A stretch of DNA of 64,000 nt from Quadrisphaera sp. INWT6 (GCF_015390235.1 NZ_VUOH01000001.1:620001-684000), one strand, 5' to 3'. Positions 47,666 through 56,460 are shown, counted from the stretch's first letter. The notes: generated by a model not told the origin, from the sequence alone. A program made the numbers and translations.

Positions 47666-48730
47666 GTGGAGGACTGGGGTGCGCCCACGGGCAGCCTGCC
47701 GGTGGTGCGGGAGCTGCTGGGCCTGCAGAGCTTTCCGCCGACGACGGTGTCGGTCCGCGCAGCGCGCCGCTTCGTGCAGGAGTGCCTGACGGGGACGTCC
47801 ATGGAGCCCCTCGCCGACGACGCCGGCCTGCTGGTGTGCGAGCTGGCCGCCAACGCCGTCCTGCACGCCCGCACGGACTTCGACGTCGCCGTCTCCGAGC
47901 TGCACGGCGGATCCGGAGCCAGGGTCACCGTGCGTGATGATGCTGTCGCGCTGCCCACGGTGACCGCTCCGAGCGCGACGGCGATGAGCGGCCGGGGACT
48001 GGCCCTCGTGCAGACCCTGGCCTCGCGCTGGGGTGCGGGTCCGAGCTCCAGCGCCCGCAAGGGCGTCTGGTTCGAGCTGGACCTGGCGACCGGCCACTCG
48101 GGCCCGGGCGAGGGGCGCTCCGCCGCCGACGGCGGTGCGGAGCTCGGCGTGGAGGAGCTGCTGGCCGCGTGGAGCGACAGCGGACCGACCCCGGCCGTGG
48201 TCGCACCGGCCGTCCCGTTCGCGGACAGCGGTGCCGAGCGCCGCGCGGTGGCTCCTGAGCCGGCGCGGCGCGGCGCGGGCGATGTGCTCGAGGTGGTCCT
48301 GCCGGCCCTCGACGCAGCAGGTCTGCTGGCCGCCAAGGAGGGCATGGACGACGTGCTGCGCGAGCTGCAGCTGGTGCTGCTGGACCCCCGGCACCGGGCG
48401 GCGTCCTCCCTCGTCGCGGACGGACCCGCAGACGACCTGGACCTGGCTCGCCGCCTGGACACCGCCGCGCGGGCGTTCGACGCCGTGCGCCGTCAGGTCC
48501 GCCAGCAGGTGGCCCTGGCGGTGGCCTCGGGGGAGACCGCGGTGGAGCTGCGTCTCGTGCTGCCGGCGGGGACGCAGGCCGCCGCCATCGAGTACATGGC
48601 GGCGGTGGAAGCAGCGGAGGAGCTCGCCGAGCAGGGGACGCTCCTCAGCGCCGGCGCCCGTGACCTGCTGCGCCACCGCTCGGTGCGGCGCGCCTACCTC
48701 GGCGAGGTCATCGCAGCTGCAGGCACCTGA
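47666..48730 (+). CDS. GHKL (RsbW-like) ATPase-fold protein with an extra C-terminal helical domain
   Basis: A 354-residue protein. Residues about 15-150 form a HATPase_c_2 domain of anti-sigma kinases: N-box VCELAANAVLHARTDFDVAV and G2 box SGRGLALVQTLASRWG. The G1 box reads VRDDAVALP, without the usual glycine after the aspartate, so ATP binding may be altered. A variable linker follows; residues about 215-354 are helical (LDAAGLLAAKEGMDDVLREL, AYLGEVIAAAGT) and match no domain I know. GTG 47666 follows GGGGGAGG. Divergent from the PP2C gene, it suggests a partner-switch pair. Confidence 0.78.
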   Translation: MEDWGAPTGSLPVVRELLGLQSFPPTTVSVRAARRFVQECLTGTSMEPLADDAGLLVCELAANAVLHARTDFDVAVSELHGGSGARVTVRDDAVALPTVTAPSATAMSGRGLALVQTLASRWGAGPSSSARKGVWFELDLATGHSGPGEGRSAADGGAELGVEELLAAWSDSGPTPAVVAPAVPFADSGAERRAVAPEPARRGAGDVLEVVLPALDAAGLLAAKEGMDDVLRELQLVLLDPRHRAASSLVADGPADDLDLARRLDTAARAFDAVRRQVRQQVALAVASGETAVELRLVLPAGTQAAAIEYMAAVEAAEELAEQGTLLSAGARDLLRHRSVRRAYLGEVIAAAGT

Positions 48731-48810
48731 CCGGTGGTCGCGGTCGCGGAGCACCCCGGGAGCCCTCGGCTGCAGCGGCGCAAGGCGGTGTCCGTGGCTA
48801 GCGTGCGGTG

Positions 48811-49677
48811 GTGGCCACCTTCCCCCTCGGCGACCTGTCCGTGCACCGCGTCGGGTACGGCGCCATGCAGCTGCCCGGCCCGGGCGTCATGGGCCCGCCG
48901 CGCGACCGCGACGCCGCCATCGCCGTCCTGCGCCGGGCCGTCGAGCTCGGGGTCGACCACATCGACACCGCCCAGTTCTACGGGCCCGACGTCTCCAACG
49001 AGCTCATCCACGCTGCGCTGCACCCCTACCCCGACGACCTCGTGCTCGTCTCCAAGGTCGGCGCCTTCCGCGACGAGGCGGGTGCCTGGCTCCCGGGCCA
49101 GCGACCCGACCAGCTCCGCTCAGGGGTGGAGGACAACCTGCGCTCGCTCGGGGTCGAGCAGCTCGGCGCGGTGAACCTGCGCCTGCACGACGGCGGCGGG
49201 CACGGCGAGGACCAGCAGGTGGCCCTGGAGGACCAGCTGGCCGAGATGGTCGCCCTGCGGGAGGAGGGCAAGATCGCTGGCGTCGGCATCTCCACCGCCA
49301 CCCCCGCCCAGGTGCAGCAGGCGATCGACCAGGCCGGCGTCGTCTGCGTCCAGAACGCCTTCAGCCTGGTGGACCAGAGCGACGCCGACGTCCTGGACCT
49401 GTGCGTCGAGCACGGCATCGCGTACGTGCCGTACTTCCCGCTGGGGTCGGCCTTCCCCGGCACGCCGAAGGTGGTCGACGACCCCGCGGTGCAGGCGGTG
49501 GCCGCCCGCACCGGCGCCACCCCGGCCCAGGTGGGTCTCGCGTGGCTGCTGGCGCACCGGCCCAACGTGCTGCTGATCCCGGGCACCTCCAGCACGGCGC
49601 ACCTGGAGGAGAACCTGGCCGTCGCAGACCTGCAGCTCACCGAGGAGGACCTCGCCGAGCTCGAGCGAGGACGCTGA
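48811..49677 (+). CDS. Aldo/keto reductase family oxidoreductase
   Basis: A 288-residue NADPH-type reductase with a TIM-barrel. The catalytic tetrad is visible: Asp and Tyr in GVDHIDTAQFYG, Lys in LVLVSKVGAF, His in NLRLHDGGG. The C-terminal cofactor part is LLIPGTSSTAHLEENLAV. A GTG at 48808 is an alternative start. The substrate is unknown. It is convergent with the TetR gene. Confidence 0.9.
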   Translation: MATFPLGDLSVHRVGYGAMQLPGPGVMGPPRDRDAAIAVLRRAVELGVDHIDTAQFYGPDVSNELIHAALHPYPDDLVLVSKVGAFRDEAGAWLPGQRPDQLRSGVEDNLRSLGVEQLGAVNLRLHDGGGHGEDQQVALEDQLAEMVALREEGKIAGVGISTATPAQVQQAIDQAGVVCVQNAFSLVDQSDADVLDLCVEHGIAYVPYFPLGSAFPGTPKVVDDPAVQAVAARTGATPAQVGLAWLLAHRPNVLLIPGTSSTAHLEENLAVADLQLTEEDLAELERGR

Positions 49678-49711
49678 CCCGCGGTGCCAGCCCGCGGCGC
49701 GCTGACGACCG

Positions 49712-50284
49712 TCACCGGGGCACCGTCGCGGTGACGGGGCCAGCACCCAGGAGGTCGACGAAGTGCTGCCACGCCTGCTCGGTGCGGTGGCGGTCACCGG
49801 TGGCCTCGAGGTCGACGAGGAGCCCCCGGATGACGGCGAGCACCACGGTCGCCAGCTCTGGACGCCCCACCGCGGCCAGCCCCTCGCGCAGCGGCTCCAG
49901 CCAGTCGGTCGTGGCCTCGACCCGGAACCCGGGCCACAGGCGCTGGTCGGCGTCCTCGCGCAGGGGGTTGAAGACGGCCACGTACCGGCGCGCCGGCCCG
50001 TCGGTCATCTCCGTCCACGCCCGGCGCAGGGTCGCCGGGTAGGGCTCGTCCGGCCGGGGGCGCAGCAGCTCCCCGAAGTCGCGCCGCTGACGAGCGCGGG
50101 CCTCGCGCAGCACCTCGCGGAGCAGGGCGTCCTTGGTGGTGAAGTGGTACAGCAGCATCCGCGGCGAGGTGCCCGCTGCCGCGGCCAGCGGGGCCAACCG
50201 GTCGGGGACGCCGTGCGCGAGGACGTGGTCGGTGCAGGCGTGCAGGAGGCGCTCGCGGATCTCCGGCTGCTTGGTGCGTCCCAC
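49712..50284 (-). CDS. TetR-family transcriptional regulator
   Basis: A 190-residue repressor-like protein. The helix-turn-helix is in LAAAAGTSPRMLLYHFTTKD, preceded by the usual first helix (IRERLLHACTDHVLAHG). The C-terminal ligand domain is TetR_C-like, with RAWTEMTDGPARRYVAVFNP. GTG 50284 gives a normal length. The divergent alpha/beta-hydrolase gene is the obvious target. Confidence 0.88.
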   Translation of the reverse strand: MGRTKQPEIRERLLHACTDHVLAHGVPDRLAPLAAAAGTSPRMLLYHFTTKDALLREVLREARARQRRDFGELLRPRPDEPYPATLRRAWTEMTDGPARRYVAVFNPLREDADQRLWPGFRVEATTDWLEPLREGLAAVGRPELATVVLAVIRGLLVDLEATGDRHRTEQAWQHFVDLLGAGPVTATVPR

Positions 50285-50305
50285 GCCGCCGCATGTTTTC
50301 GCGTA

Positions 50306-50330
50306 ATCGACGGTACGTCTAGCGTCGTTG
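50306..50330. promoter_or_regulatory. Candidate TetR operator in the divergent promoter region
   Basis: The imperfect palindrome CGACGGTACGTCTAGCGTCG (50308-50327) has 7 of 10 matching half-site bases and lies in a locally less GC-rich patch between the divergent TetR and hydrolase genes. It fits a TetR operator by position; no footprint is available. Confidence 0.4.
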
Positions 50331-50387
50331 GGAGGGTCCGCCGCACGGCGGGCCCGCACCGGGTTCCCGAGGGGTGTGGAGGTCGAC

Positions 50388-51095
50388 GTGAGGGTGGTCT
50401 TCGTCCACGGCGCGTGCGTGCGGGACGGCGCCTGGTGGTGGGAGTCGACCGGCGACCTGCTGGCCGCTAGCGGGGTGCGGAGCGCAGCGGTGCTGCTGCC
50501 GAGCTGCGGCGAGACCGGCGCGCCGGTCGACGGGGTCGGCCCCGGTCTGCCGGACGACGTCGCGGCGCTGCGCGAGGAGCTCGCTCGTGGAGGTGGTGAC
50601 GACCAGGACGGCGTGGTCGTCGTCGCCCACAGCTACGGCGGGATCGTGGCGGCCGAGGCCGTCGCCGGGATGGCGTCGGTGGCCCACCTGGTGCTGGTCT
50701 CGAGCTACCTGCCGCTGCCGGGCGAGTCCCTGTCGAGCTTCGGGGGACCCGAGCCCGCGCCGTTCCTGGACGTCGACGCGGCCTCGGGGACGTTCGGCGT
50801 GAGGCCCGAGCAGCTGCTCCCCACCTTCTTGCACGACTGCCCCGAGGCGGCGCCCCACGCCGCCGGCCGGTTGGCGCGCCAGAGCCTCGCGGTGCTGGGT
50901 CACCCGGTGCAGGCGGCCGGGTGGCAGGAGGTGGCGACCACCTACCTGGTGTGCACCCAGGACCGCGGCACGCCCGCTGATGCGCAGCGGCGCTTCGCGG
51001 AGCGCGCGGATCGCGTCGTCGACGTCGCCGCCGGGCACCACCCCTTCATCTCCCAGCCGCGCGCCGTCGCAGACCTGGTCCTCGGCCGGCGCTGA
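50388..51095 (+). CDS. Alpha/beta-hydrolase
   Basis: A 235-residue hydrolase of the short esterase type. The oxyanion turn is VVFVHGACVRDGAWWWE, the nucleophile elbow VVVAHSYGGIVAAEAV, and the acid/base regions CTQDRGTPADAQRRF and AAGHHPFISQPRAVAD. GTG 50388 is preferred over GTG 50376 because GGAGG sits about 7 bp upstream. The family includes pyrethroid- and haloalkane-type esterases; the substrate is unknown. Confidence 0.87.
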   Translation: MRVVFVHGACVRDGAWWWESTGDLLAASGVRSAAVLLPSCGETGAPVDGVGPGLPDDVAALREELARGGGDDQDGVVVVAHSYGGIVAAEAVAGMASVAHLVLVSSYLPLPGESLSSFGGPEPAPFLDVDAASGTFGVRPEQLLPTFLHDCPEAAPHAAGRLARQSLAVLGHPVQAAGWQEVATTYLVCTQDRGTPADAQRRFAERADRVVDVAAGHHPFISQPRAVADLVLGRR

Positions 51096-51110
51096 CGGGA
51101 CGCGGCGTCG

Positions 51111-51620
51111 TCACCGTCCGGTGCCGGGCCAGGGGGTGCCAGGACCTGCGGCCGCGAGGATGCTCTCGCTGATCTCTCGGAGCTGGCTGCGCTGCTCCTC
51201 GGTCAGGGCGTCCAGCACCAGCTGGCGCACCAAGGCGGTGTGTCCCGGCGTGGCGGCCTCGAAGGCCGCAGACCCGGCGTCGGTGAGCTGCGCCAGGGTG
51301 TAGCGACCGTCGTCGTCGTCCACGGCGCGCTCGGCGTACCCGCGGCCCTCCAGGCGCGTGACGGCGCGGGAGAGCCGGGTCAGGCTGCTGTTGGCGTAGC
51401 CGGCCAGGACGCTCATCCGCAAGCGGCGCTCGGGGGCCTTCGCGAGAGCGAAGAGCACGCCGTACTCGAAGTGCGTGAGGTCGGCGTCGCGGCGCAGCTG
51501 GGCGTCCAGGAGAGCGGGCAGCCACTCCAGCACGGTCGCCAGGCCCGACCAGGTGGTCAGTTCCTCGCCCTGGAGGTGCGGCGGGCGGGACGGGTGCGAG
51601 TTGTGGGCTGCCTCACCCAC
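51111..51620 (-). CDS. MarR-family transcriptional regulator
   Basis: A 169-residue regulator. The winged helix is in RRLRMSVLAGYANSSLTRLS and AVTRLEGRGYAERAVDDDDG, with the wing and then LTDAGSAAFEAATPGHTALV. GTG 51620 is the best start; the frame remains open further upstream but reads through the likely operator. It is divergent from an SDR gene, with a palindrome between them. Confidence 0.87.
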   Translation of the reverse strand: MGEAAHNSHPSRPPHLQGEELTTWSGLATVLEWLPALLDAQLRRDADLTHFEYGVLFALAKAPERRLRMSVLAGYANSSLTRLSRAVTRLEGRGYAERAVDDDDGRYTLAQLTDAGSAAFEAATPGHTALVRQLVLDALTEEQRSQLREISESILAAAGPGTPWPGTGR

Positions 51621-51662
51621 GGGCGGTGGTCCGGGGTCGTCGGTGCACGCAACGAGCCTAGG

Positions 51663-51711
51663 TGACTTGCCTGAGCACGTGAGTGCTAGCGTCACTTGTC
51701 CAAGCAAGTCA
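51663..51711. promoter_or_regulatory. Candidate MarR operators between the MarR and SDR genes
   Basis: TGACTTGC (51663-51670) and GCAAGTCA (51704-51711) are perfect inverted half-sites, and ACTTG at 51694-51698 with CAAGT at 51705-51709 forms a closer inverted pair. ACTTG/CAAGT half-sites are typical of MarR-family operators. The location upstream of the divergent SDR start fits control of both genes. Confidence 0.6.
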
Positions 51712-51730
51712 TCGGTGGGGAGTGGGAGCA

Positions 51731-52531
51731 GTGGACCTGCAGCTGGACGGCAAGCGCGCCTTCGTCAGCGGATCGACCCGGGGCATCGGCTTCGCGGTGG
51801 CACGTGCTCTGGCTGCCGAGGGGGTGGTGGTCGTGCTGCACGGCCGGAGCCGGGAAGCGGTCGATGAGGCGGTGGGCCGCCTGCGCGCGGAGGTCACGGG
51901 TGCGCAGGTGTCCGGGGTCGCCGGCGACGTCGCCGACGCCGCCGGCGTGCAGCGCCTGGTGGAGTCCGTGCAGGCGGGCGGCGACGTCGACGTCCTGGTC
52001 AACAACGTCGGCCTGTTCGAGGTGAAGCCGTTCGAGGAGGTCACCGACGAGGACTGGCAGCTCTTCCACGACGTGAACGTCATGAGCGCCGTCCGCCTGT
52101 CCCGCGCGCTCCTGCCGGGCATGCTCGAGCGCGGGTGGGGGCGGGTCGTGCTGGTCAGCAGCGAGTCCGGCGTCGACGTGCCGGCCGACATGCTCCACTA
52201 CGGCGTCACCAAGGCGGCGCAGCTGGCGCTCGGCAACGGCCTGGCCAAGCTCACCCGCGGCACCGGGGTGACGGTGAACTCCGTCATCGGGGGCCCGACG
52301 TACTCCGACGGCGTCGCGTCGGCGGTGCGGAGCATCGCGGAGGCCCAGGGAGCGTCCGAGGAGGACGTCAAGGCCCTGATCGCCCAGCGCAACGCCACCT
52401 CGCTGGTGCAGCGCTTCCTCGACCCCGCCGAGCTGGCGTCGCTGGTGACCTACCTGGCGAGCCCCCTGGCCTCGGCCACCAACGGCAGCGCCCTGCGCGC
52501 CGACGGCGGCACGCTGGTCCAGGTGCTCTGA
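51731..52531 (+). CDS. Short-chain dehydrogenase/reductase
   Basis: A 266-residue classical SDR. The cofactor motif is VSGSTRGIGFAVARAL, then VDVLVNNVGLFE; catalytic Ser in VVLVSSESGVD, Tyr and Lys in MLHYGVTKAAQLAL. It has NNVG in place of the common NNAG. The ending LASATNGSALRADGGTLVQVL is usual. It resembles FabG-like oxidoreductases of unknown substrate and is probably controlled by the divergent MarR protein. Confidence 0.9.
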   Translation: MDLQLDGKRAFVSGSTRGIGFAVARALAAEGVVVVLHGRSREAVDEAVGRLRAEVTGAQVSGVAGDVADAAGVQRLVESVQAGGDVDVLVNNVGLFEVKPFEEVTDEDWQLFHDVNVMSAVRLSRALLPGMLERGWGRVVLVSSESGVDVPADMLHYGVTKAAQLALGNGLAKLTRGTGVTVNSVIGGPTYSDGVASAVRSIAEAQGASEEDVKALIAQRNATSLVQRFLDPAELASLVTYLASPLASATNGSALRADGGTLVQVL

Positions 52532-52642
52532 CCGCCCCCGGGCGACGGTGGTACCGGCCCGACCCCGGTCCAGCGTTCCCTGCAACAGCGCGGTCGGTCA
52601 TCGCGTCGTGAGGACGAGAACGCCGGAGCGAGAGGGACCCGC

Positions 52643-53383
52643 ATGACCCGTCGTCGGAGTAGCGCAGCGCTGGGGGCGCTGGTGCTGGTGGGGACCCTCG
52701 CACTCACGGCCTGCGGGGGAGCGGCGACGCCGACGGGTGCGGCGCCGTCGTCATCGCCCGTCCGATCGGTCGAGGCGCCGAGCGAGCGGCCGACGATCCC
52801 GCCCGGTCCCTACGAGGTGCACGAGTCGACGCCGGAGGAACTCCGGGAGATCGGCATCGCCGCGGTCCGCGAGTTCCACCCCGGCGCCACCGACGAGGAG
52901 GCGCTGGCCTACAGCGCCGCCCGCGAGGCGAGCGTCCCGATGGGTAACGTCCTGTACGAGCACCGCGATGTCCACGCCTACTCCGAGGTCGGCCCCGGTC
53001 TGCCCTACACGGTGACCGTGCACCTCAAGGGCGCCGACCCCGAGGTGCTCGCCCTCATCGAGGCCGAGGGCCTGCCGTGGGTCACGGTCGACACCCGTGC
53101 GAGGTACTCCTCCGACGACGTCTCCGCGATCGTCGCCTCTGCCTCCGACCCCTTCAGGGCCTCGATGGACGGTCCTGTCCAGGCGTCGAGCTCCCACTAC
53201 GACCGGGACACCGACACGGTGACCGTCAACCTCCAGCCCTGGCCCGGGGTGGGGTTCGCCGACGTGGTGGGCGGCGCTCCGGCTGTTGTCGAGACCCCGG
53301 GTGTGGTGGACGTCGACGGTCGACCCGCTCGCACCGCGGTGGTCTACGTCGAGGGCGGGGTCCCCACCGCCGACGGCGGCTGA
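52643..53383 (+). CDS. Lipoprotein of unknown function
   Basis: A 246-residue predicted lipoprotein: signal peptide MTRRRSSAALGALVLVGTLA with lipobox LTAC, then a Ser/Pro-rich linker. The rest is acidic and soluble (STPEELREIGIAAVREFHPG, GVVDVDGRPARTAVVYVEGG). No domain is recognised. It is followed 13 bp later by another lipoprotein gene and the two are probably cotranscribed. Confidence 0.7.
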   Translation: MTRRRSSAALGALVLVGTLALTACGGAATPTGAAPSSSPVRSVEAPSERPTIPPGPYEVHESTPEELREIGIAAVREFHPGATDEEALAYSAAREASVPMGNVLYEHRDVHAYSEVGPGLPYTVTVHLKGADPEVLALIEAEGLPWVTVDTRARYSSDDVSAIVASASDPFRASMDGPVQASSSHYDRDTDTVTVNLQPWPGVGFADVVGGAPAVVETPGVVDVDGRPARTAVVYVEGGVPTADGG

Positions 53384-53396
53384 GGTGGGAGCTCCC

Positions 53397-54002
53397 GTGC
53401 TGCGCCGCCCCCGAGCGCTGCTGGTGACGACGGCGGTGCTCGCCGTCGTCGCGCTCTCCGGCTGCGGACGGACCGTCGTGGCGGCGACCGGGCCCTCGCC
53501 GGCGGACACGTCGGTGCCGGAGATCCCCGTCGTCGAGGCCTTCTGCGTCGCTGAGTACTACTGGTTGGCCGACGCCGCCGAGCTGGTGTCGAGGGCCGAC
53601 GCCGTGCTGCGGGTGACCGCCACCGGTCCATCGCGCGACCACGAGATCCGGCCGGACCCGCTCACGGACGACCAGATCCCCGGGATCCCCGCGACCGCCA
53701 TCACCGTGCGGGTCACGCAGGTGTTCAAGGGCGACCTGGCCGTCGGCGACGAGATCGAGGTGGGCCAGGGCACGTGCACCGACCGCCCGCTGCCGACCGG
53801 CCCCGGGACCGACTACGTGCTGGCGCTCAGCGAGCACGAGGGCCACCCGTACGGGCAGATGAACGAGGATCAGGCCGCGTGGCAGGTCGACGCCACCGGT
53901 GGCCTGCACCCGGTCAGCCCGGACAACGACCTGGCGGTCGACGGGCTCGAGGAGCTCGCCGCTCTCGCGGCAGCGGCAGCCCCCTCGACCCAGCTCCCGT
54001 GA
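53397..54002 (+). CDS. Second lipoprotein of unknown function
   Basis: A 201-residue predicted lipoprotein: RPRALLVTTAVLAVVALSGC gives the lipobox LSGC. The mature part has ADAVLRVTATGPSRDHEIRP and TAITVRVTQVFKGDLAVGDE, then a beta-rich middle with one further cysteine in GQGTCTDRPLP. This pattern is seen in small actinobacterial surface proteins of unknown role. Start is GTG 53397 (or 53385). Confidence 0.68.
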   Translation: MLRRPRALLVTTAVLAVVALSGCGRTVVAATGPSPADTSVPEIPVVEAFCVAEYYWLADAAELVSRADAVLRVTATGPSRDHEIRPDPLTDDQIPGIPATAITVRVTQVFKGDLAVGDEIEVGQGTCTDRPLPTGPGTDYVLALSEHEGHPYGQMNEDQAAWQVDATGGLHPVSPDNDLAVDGLEELAALAAAAAPSTQLP

Positions 54003-54503
54003 CGGACGTCGTCGTGCGGACGACATCGAGGGACGTCCGGTGGCCGGGCGGGCCGACGGGCAGAGATCTCCCACGCGGCGCCGGCGTACGCCTCCAGCAA
54101 CCGGTCACGGCTGCTCGCCGCGGTGGCGGCCCACGGCTCTCGCGAGCTGGCCGCCGCGACGGACTCCCCGGTGGCCGCTACCGGTCCGGAGGGGCTGGCC
54201 CGCCTCGGGCGGCGCTCAGCGCGTTCCGCGAGGGAGAACGCGACCCTCGACGAGTTGGAGTTCCGGCCCGCCGAGCTCGCCGCCGACGGCCTCGACCTCG
54301 AGGCGGCCCGCGCTACCTCGCTGCGCGCCCTCACCCGGCTGACTCGCGACGAGGGCGCCGACGCCCCGCCGGGACCCGTGAACCTGGCTAGCTGGGCCTT
54401 CGCCCACGGCGCCGCCTCGCTGGTGGCGCAGGGGGGCGCTGTCCGCTACGGCAGTGGCCTGCCTCATCGACACCTTCACACCGCCGTCGGCGCCGTCTCG
54501 TGA
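54003..54503 (+). pseudogene. Decayed TetR-family regulator
   Basis: In the frame of 54123, the sequence GRRAEISHAAPAYASNRSRL and LLAAVAAHGSRELAAATDS resembles the HTH end and first ligand-domain helix of TetR regulators, which usually read SHAAPAYHF. Further on, EFRPAELAADGLDLEAARA and NLASWAFAHGAASLVAQGGA match the C-terminal TetR domain. There is no start codon with an N-terminal helix-turn-helix, and the middle (about 54205-54245) does not match. The gene looks truncated and partly deleted. It is convergent with the catabolic operon and may be a relic of its insertion or of an older regulator. Confidence 0.55.
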
Positions 54504-54507
54504 TGCT

Positions 54508-54559
54508 CAGCCGTCCAAGGTGGCACTCGCTAACCGGGCGGTCGCCGTCTTGACGGCTG
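54508..54559. terminator. Inverted repeat after the catabolic operon
   Basis: CAGCCGTCCAAG (54508-54519) pairs with CTTGACGGCTG (54549-54559), leaving one bulged C and a 29-nt loop. It lies 15 bp past the end of the kinase gene and could terminate the long minus-strand operon; the stem is modest. Confidence 0.4.
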
Positions 54560-54573
54560 GTCGCTGGCCATCC

Positions 54574-56322
54574 TCACGCCCAGGTCGCAACCAGACCCGC
54601 GATCAGCGCCAGTGAGACCGCACCGGCATCGCGGGTGCCGACTGCCCGCTCCCCGTGGGTCTTGGCGCGTCCCCGCACCGGCAGCAGGTCCGCGGTGCCA
54701 TCCGCGCCCCTCTGGGCAGCTCGAGCAGCCTGGGCCAGCGCATCAGGCAGCGCAGACCCATCAGCGACCGCCCCCTGCAGCGTCTCCACGAACGGTGCCA
54801 GGGCGTCGACCATCGTCTTGTCACCCACCACCGCACCGCCGCGGCGGTGCACCGCCGCCGCAGCCGCCGCAGCACCGTCGGCGGACACCTGGGCGTCGGG
54901 AACGTCCTGGTCACCGAAGGTCCTGCCGACTTCGCGCAGCATTGCCCCCCACAACGCCCCCGAGGTGCCACCGGCCTTGTCCGCCCACGCCTCCCCTGCC
55001 ACCTGCAGCAGCGTGCCCGCGCCAGCGCCGCGCCCAGCGACCTCCGCGGCCGCCGCGGCAGCGGCCCTGGTACCGCGCTGCATGCCGATGCCGTGGTCGC
55101 CATCACCGGCGACAGCGTCGATGCGTCCCAGCTCCTCGGCGTGGGCGTCGATCAGGTCGCTGACCCGAGCCAGCACCCCGGCCACCACCTCAGCCAGTGC
55201 CCGCGAGCCCGCGCTGGCCGCAGGCAGGGCGCTGGCCGCCTCGCCTTCCAGGTCGACCGTGAGCGAGTCCCCATCCTGGGAGGAGTCGTCGACGCCGCCG
55301 GACCGCGCCGCGGACAGCCTCCCGCGGCGGAAGGCAGGGGAGTCCGCCGGCGCGCACCAGTAACCCTCCAGCTCCTCGTCCAGCCACGTCAACGTCAGAG
55401 AGACCCCCTGCATGTCGAAGCTCGTCACCAGAGCCCCCACCTCGGGGTCGACCACGGTGACGTCCGCCTCGGCCAGGCGCTGCGCGACCCGGCGGTAGAG
55501 CAGGAACAGCTCCTCGTGGCCGATCCCGCCCAGCCCGTTCAGCAGCACGGCGGCGCGCTGGCCGCTGGGCGCGTCGACGTCGGTGGGCAGCTCAGTCAGC
55601 ACTCGCTCCACGAGCAGGTCGGCCAGGCCGTCGGCAGTGGGGACGTCGCTCTCCCCGACCGAGGGCTCGCCGTGGATGCCCATGCCCAGCCCCATCCGGC
55701 CCGCCGGCACGGTGAACAGCGGTTGCTCAGCGCCGGGCAGGGTGCACCCGGACAGCGCCACCCCGAAGGTGCGGGTGCGGTCGTTAGCGGCGGCTGCGAC
55801 GCGGTGCACACCAGCCAGGTCCAGACCGGCCTCAGCCGCGGCCCCCGCGATCTTGAAGACGATGACGTCACCCGCGACGCCGCGCCGATCACCGGCGCGC
55901 TGGGCGGGGGCGCTGGAGATGTCGTCGGTGACGGCCAGGGAGAGCACCTGCACACCGTCGGCCTCCAGGCGCTCAGCGCCCTCGGTGAAGTGCAGGACGT
56001 CCCCGGCGTAGTTGCCGTACCCCAGCAGCACTCCGGCACCGCGGTCGGCGGCGCGGGCGACCGAGCGGACCTGCTGGGCGGAGGGGGATGCGAAGACGTT
56101 GCCCATCACGGCGCCCGCCGCGAGGCCGGGCCCGACCAGGCCGGCGAAGGCCGGGTAGTGCCCCGAGCCACCGCCGATGACCACCGCGACCCTGCCCCGC
56201 GCCAGCGGCTGGGTGCGCACCACGCCGCCGGGCACGCGGCGCACCCGGTCTGCGTGGGCGGCGACGAAGCCCTCGGTGACCTCATCGGCGAAGTGGGAGG
56301 GATCGTTGGTCAGGCGGGCCAT
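54574..56322 (-). CDS. lerK: L-erythrulose kinase (DhaK-DhaL fusion kinase)
   Basis: A 582-residue ATP-dependent kinase of the dihydroxyacetone kinase family. The DhaK domain has VVIGGGSGHYPAFAG (about residues 47-61) and the covalent substrate histidine His217 in GLGMGIHGEPSV. The DhaL domain has the Mg-ATP motif AVAGDGDHGIGMQRGT with His410. By family alone dihydroxyacetone would be the substrate; with apnO, oiaC, lerI and derI in the same operon, L-erythrulose is the better guess, giving L-erythrulose 1-phosphate. D-erythrulose kinase (DerK) is the alternative. Last gene of the operon, 138 bp after apnL; AGGAG precedes the ATG. Confidence 0.78.
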   Translation of the reverse strand: MARLTNDPSHFADEVTEGFVAAHADRVRRVPGGVVRTQPLARGRVAVVIGGGSGHYPAFAGLVGPGLAAGAVMGNVFASPSAQQVRSVARAADRGAGVLLGYGNYAGDVLHFTEGAERLEADGVQVLSLAVTDDISSAPAQRAGDRRGVAGDVIVFKIAGAAAEAGLDLAGVHRVAAAANDRTRTFGVALSGCTLPGAEQPLFTVPAGRMGLGMGIHGEPSVGESDVPTADGLADLLVERVLTELPTDVDAPSGQRAAVLLNGLGGIGHEELFLLYRRVAQRLAEADVTVVDPEVGALVTSFDMQGVSLTLTWLDEELEGYWCAPADSPAFRRGRLSAARSGGVDDSSQDGDSLTVDLEGEAASALPAASAGSRALAEVVAGVLARVSDLIDAHAEELGRIDAVAGDGDHGIGMQRGTRAAAAAAAEVAGRGAGAGTLLQVAGEAWADKAGGTSGALWGAMLREVGRTFGDQDVPDAQVSADGAAAAAAAVHRRGGAVVGDKTMVDALAPFVETLQGAVADGSALPDALAQAARAAQRGADGTADLLPVRGRAKTHGERAVGTRDAGAVSLALIAGLVATWA

Positions 56323-56460
56323 GAGGGTCTCCTGGTCGTCAGGTGCATCGTGGGCTCTGGTCGGAGGGGTCGGTCCGGGTGCCGCGGCGGCGCGGTGGGG
56401 ACTGCAGGTGAGACCGGCAGAGCTGGTGGTGTGAGAGGGGCAGGTGGGCCGAGGAGCGGC

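Noticed and set aside
54574..56322. Plain dihydroxyacetone/glycerol utilisation kinase
   Set aside because: No glycerol dehydrogenase or PTS DhaM is present, while apnO, oiaC, lerI and derI neighbours indicate a tetrulose substrate. Family alone would not decide this.
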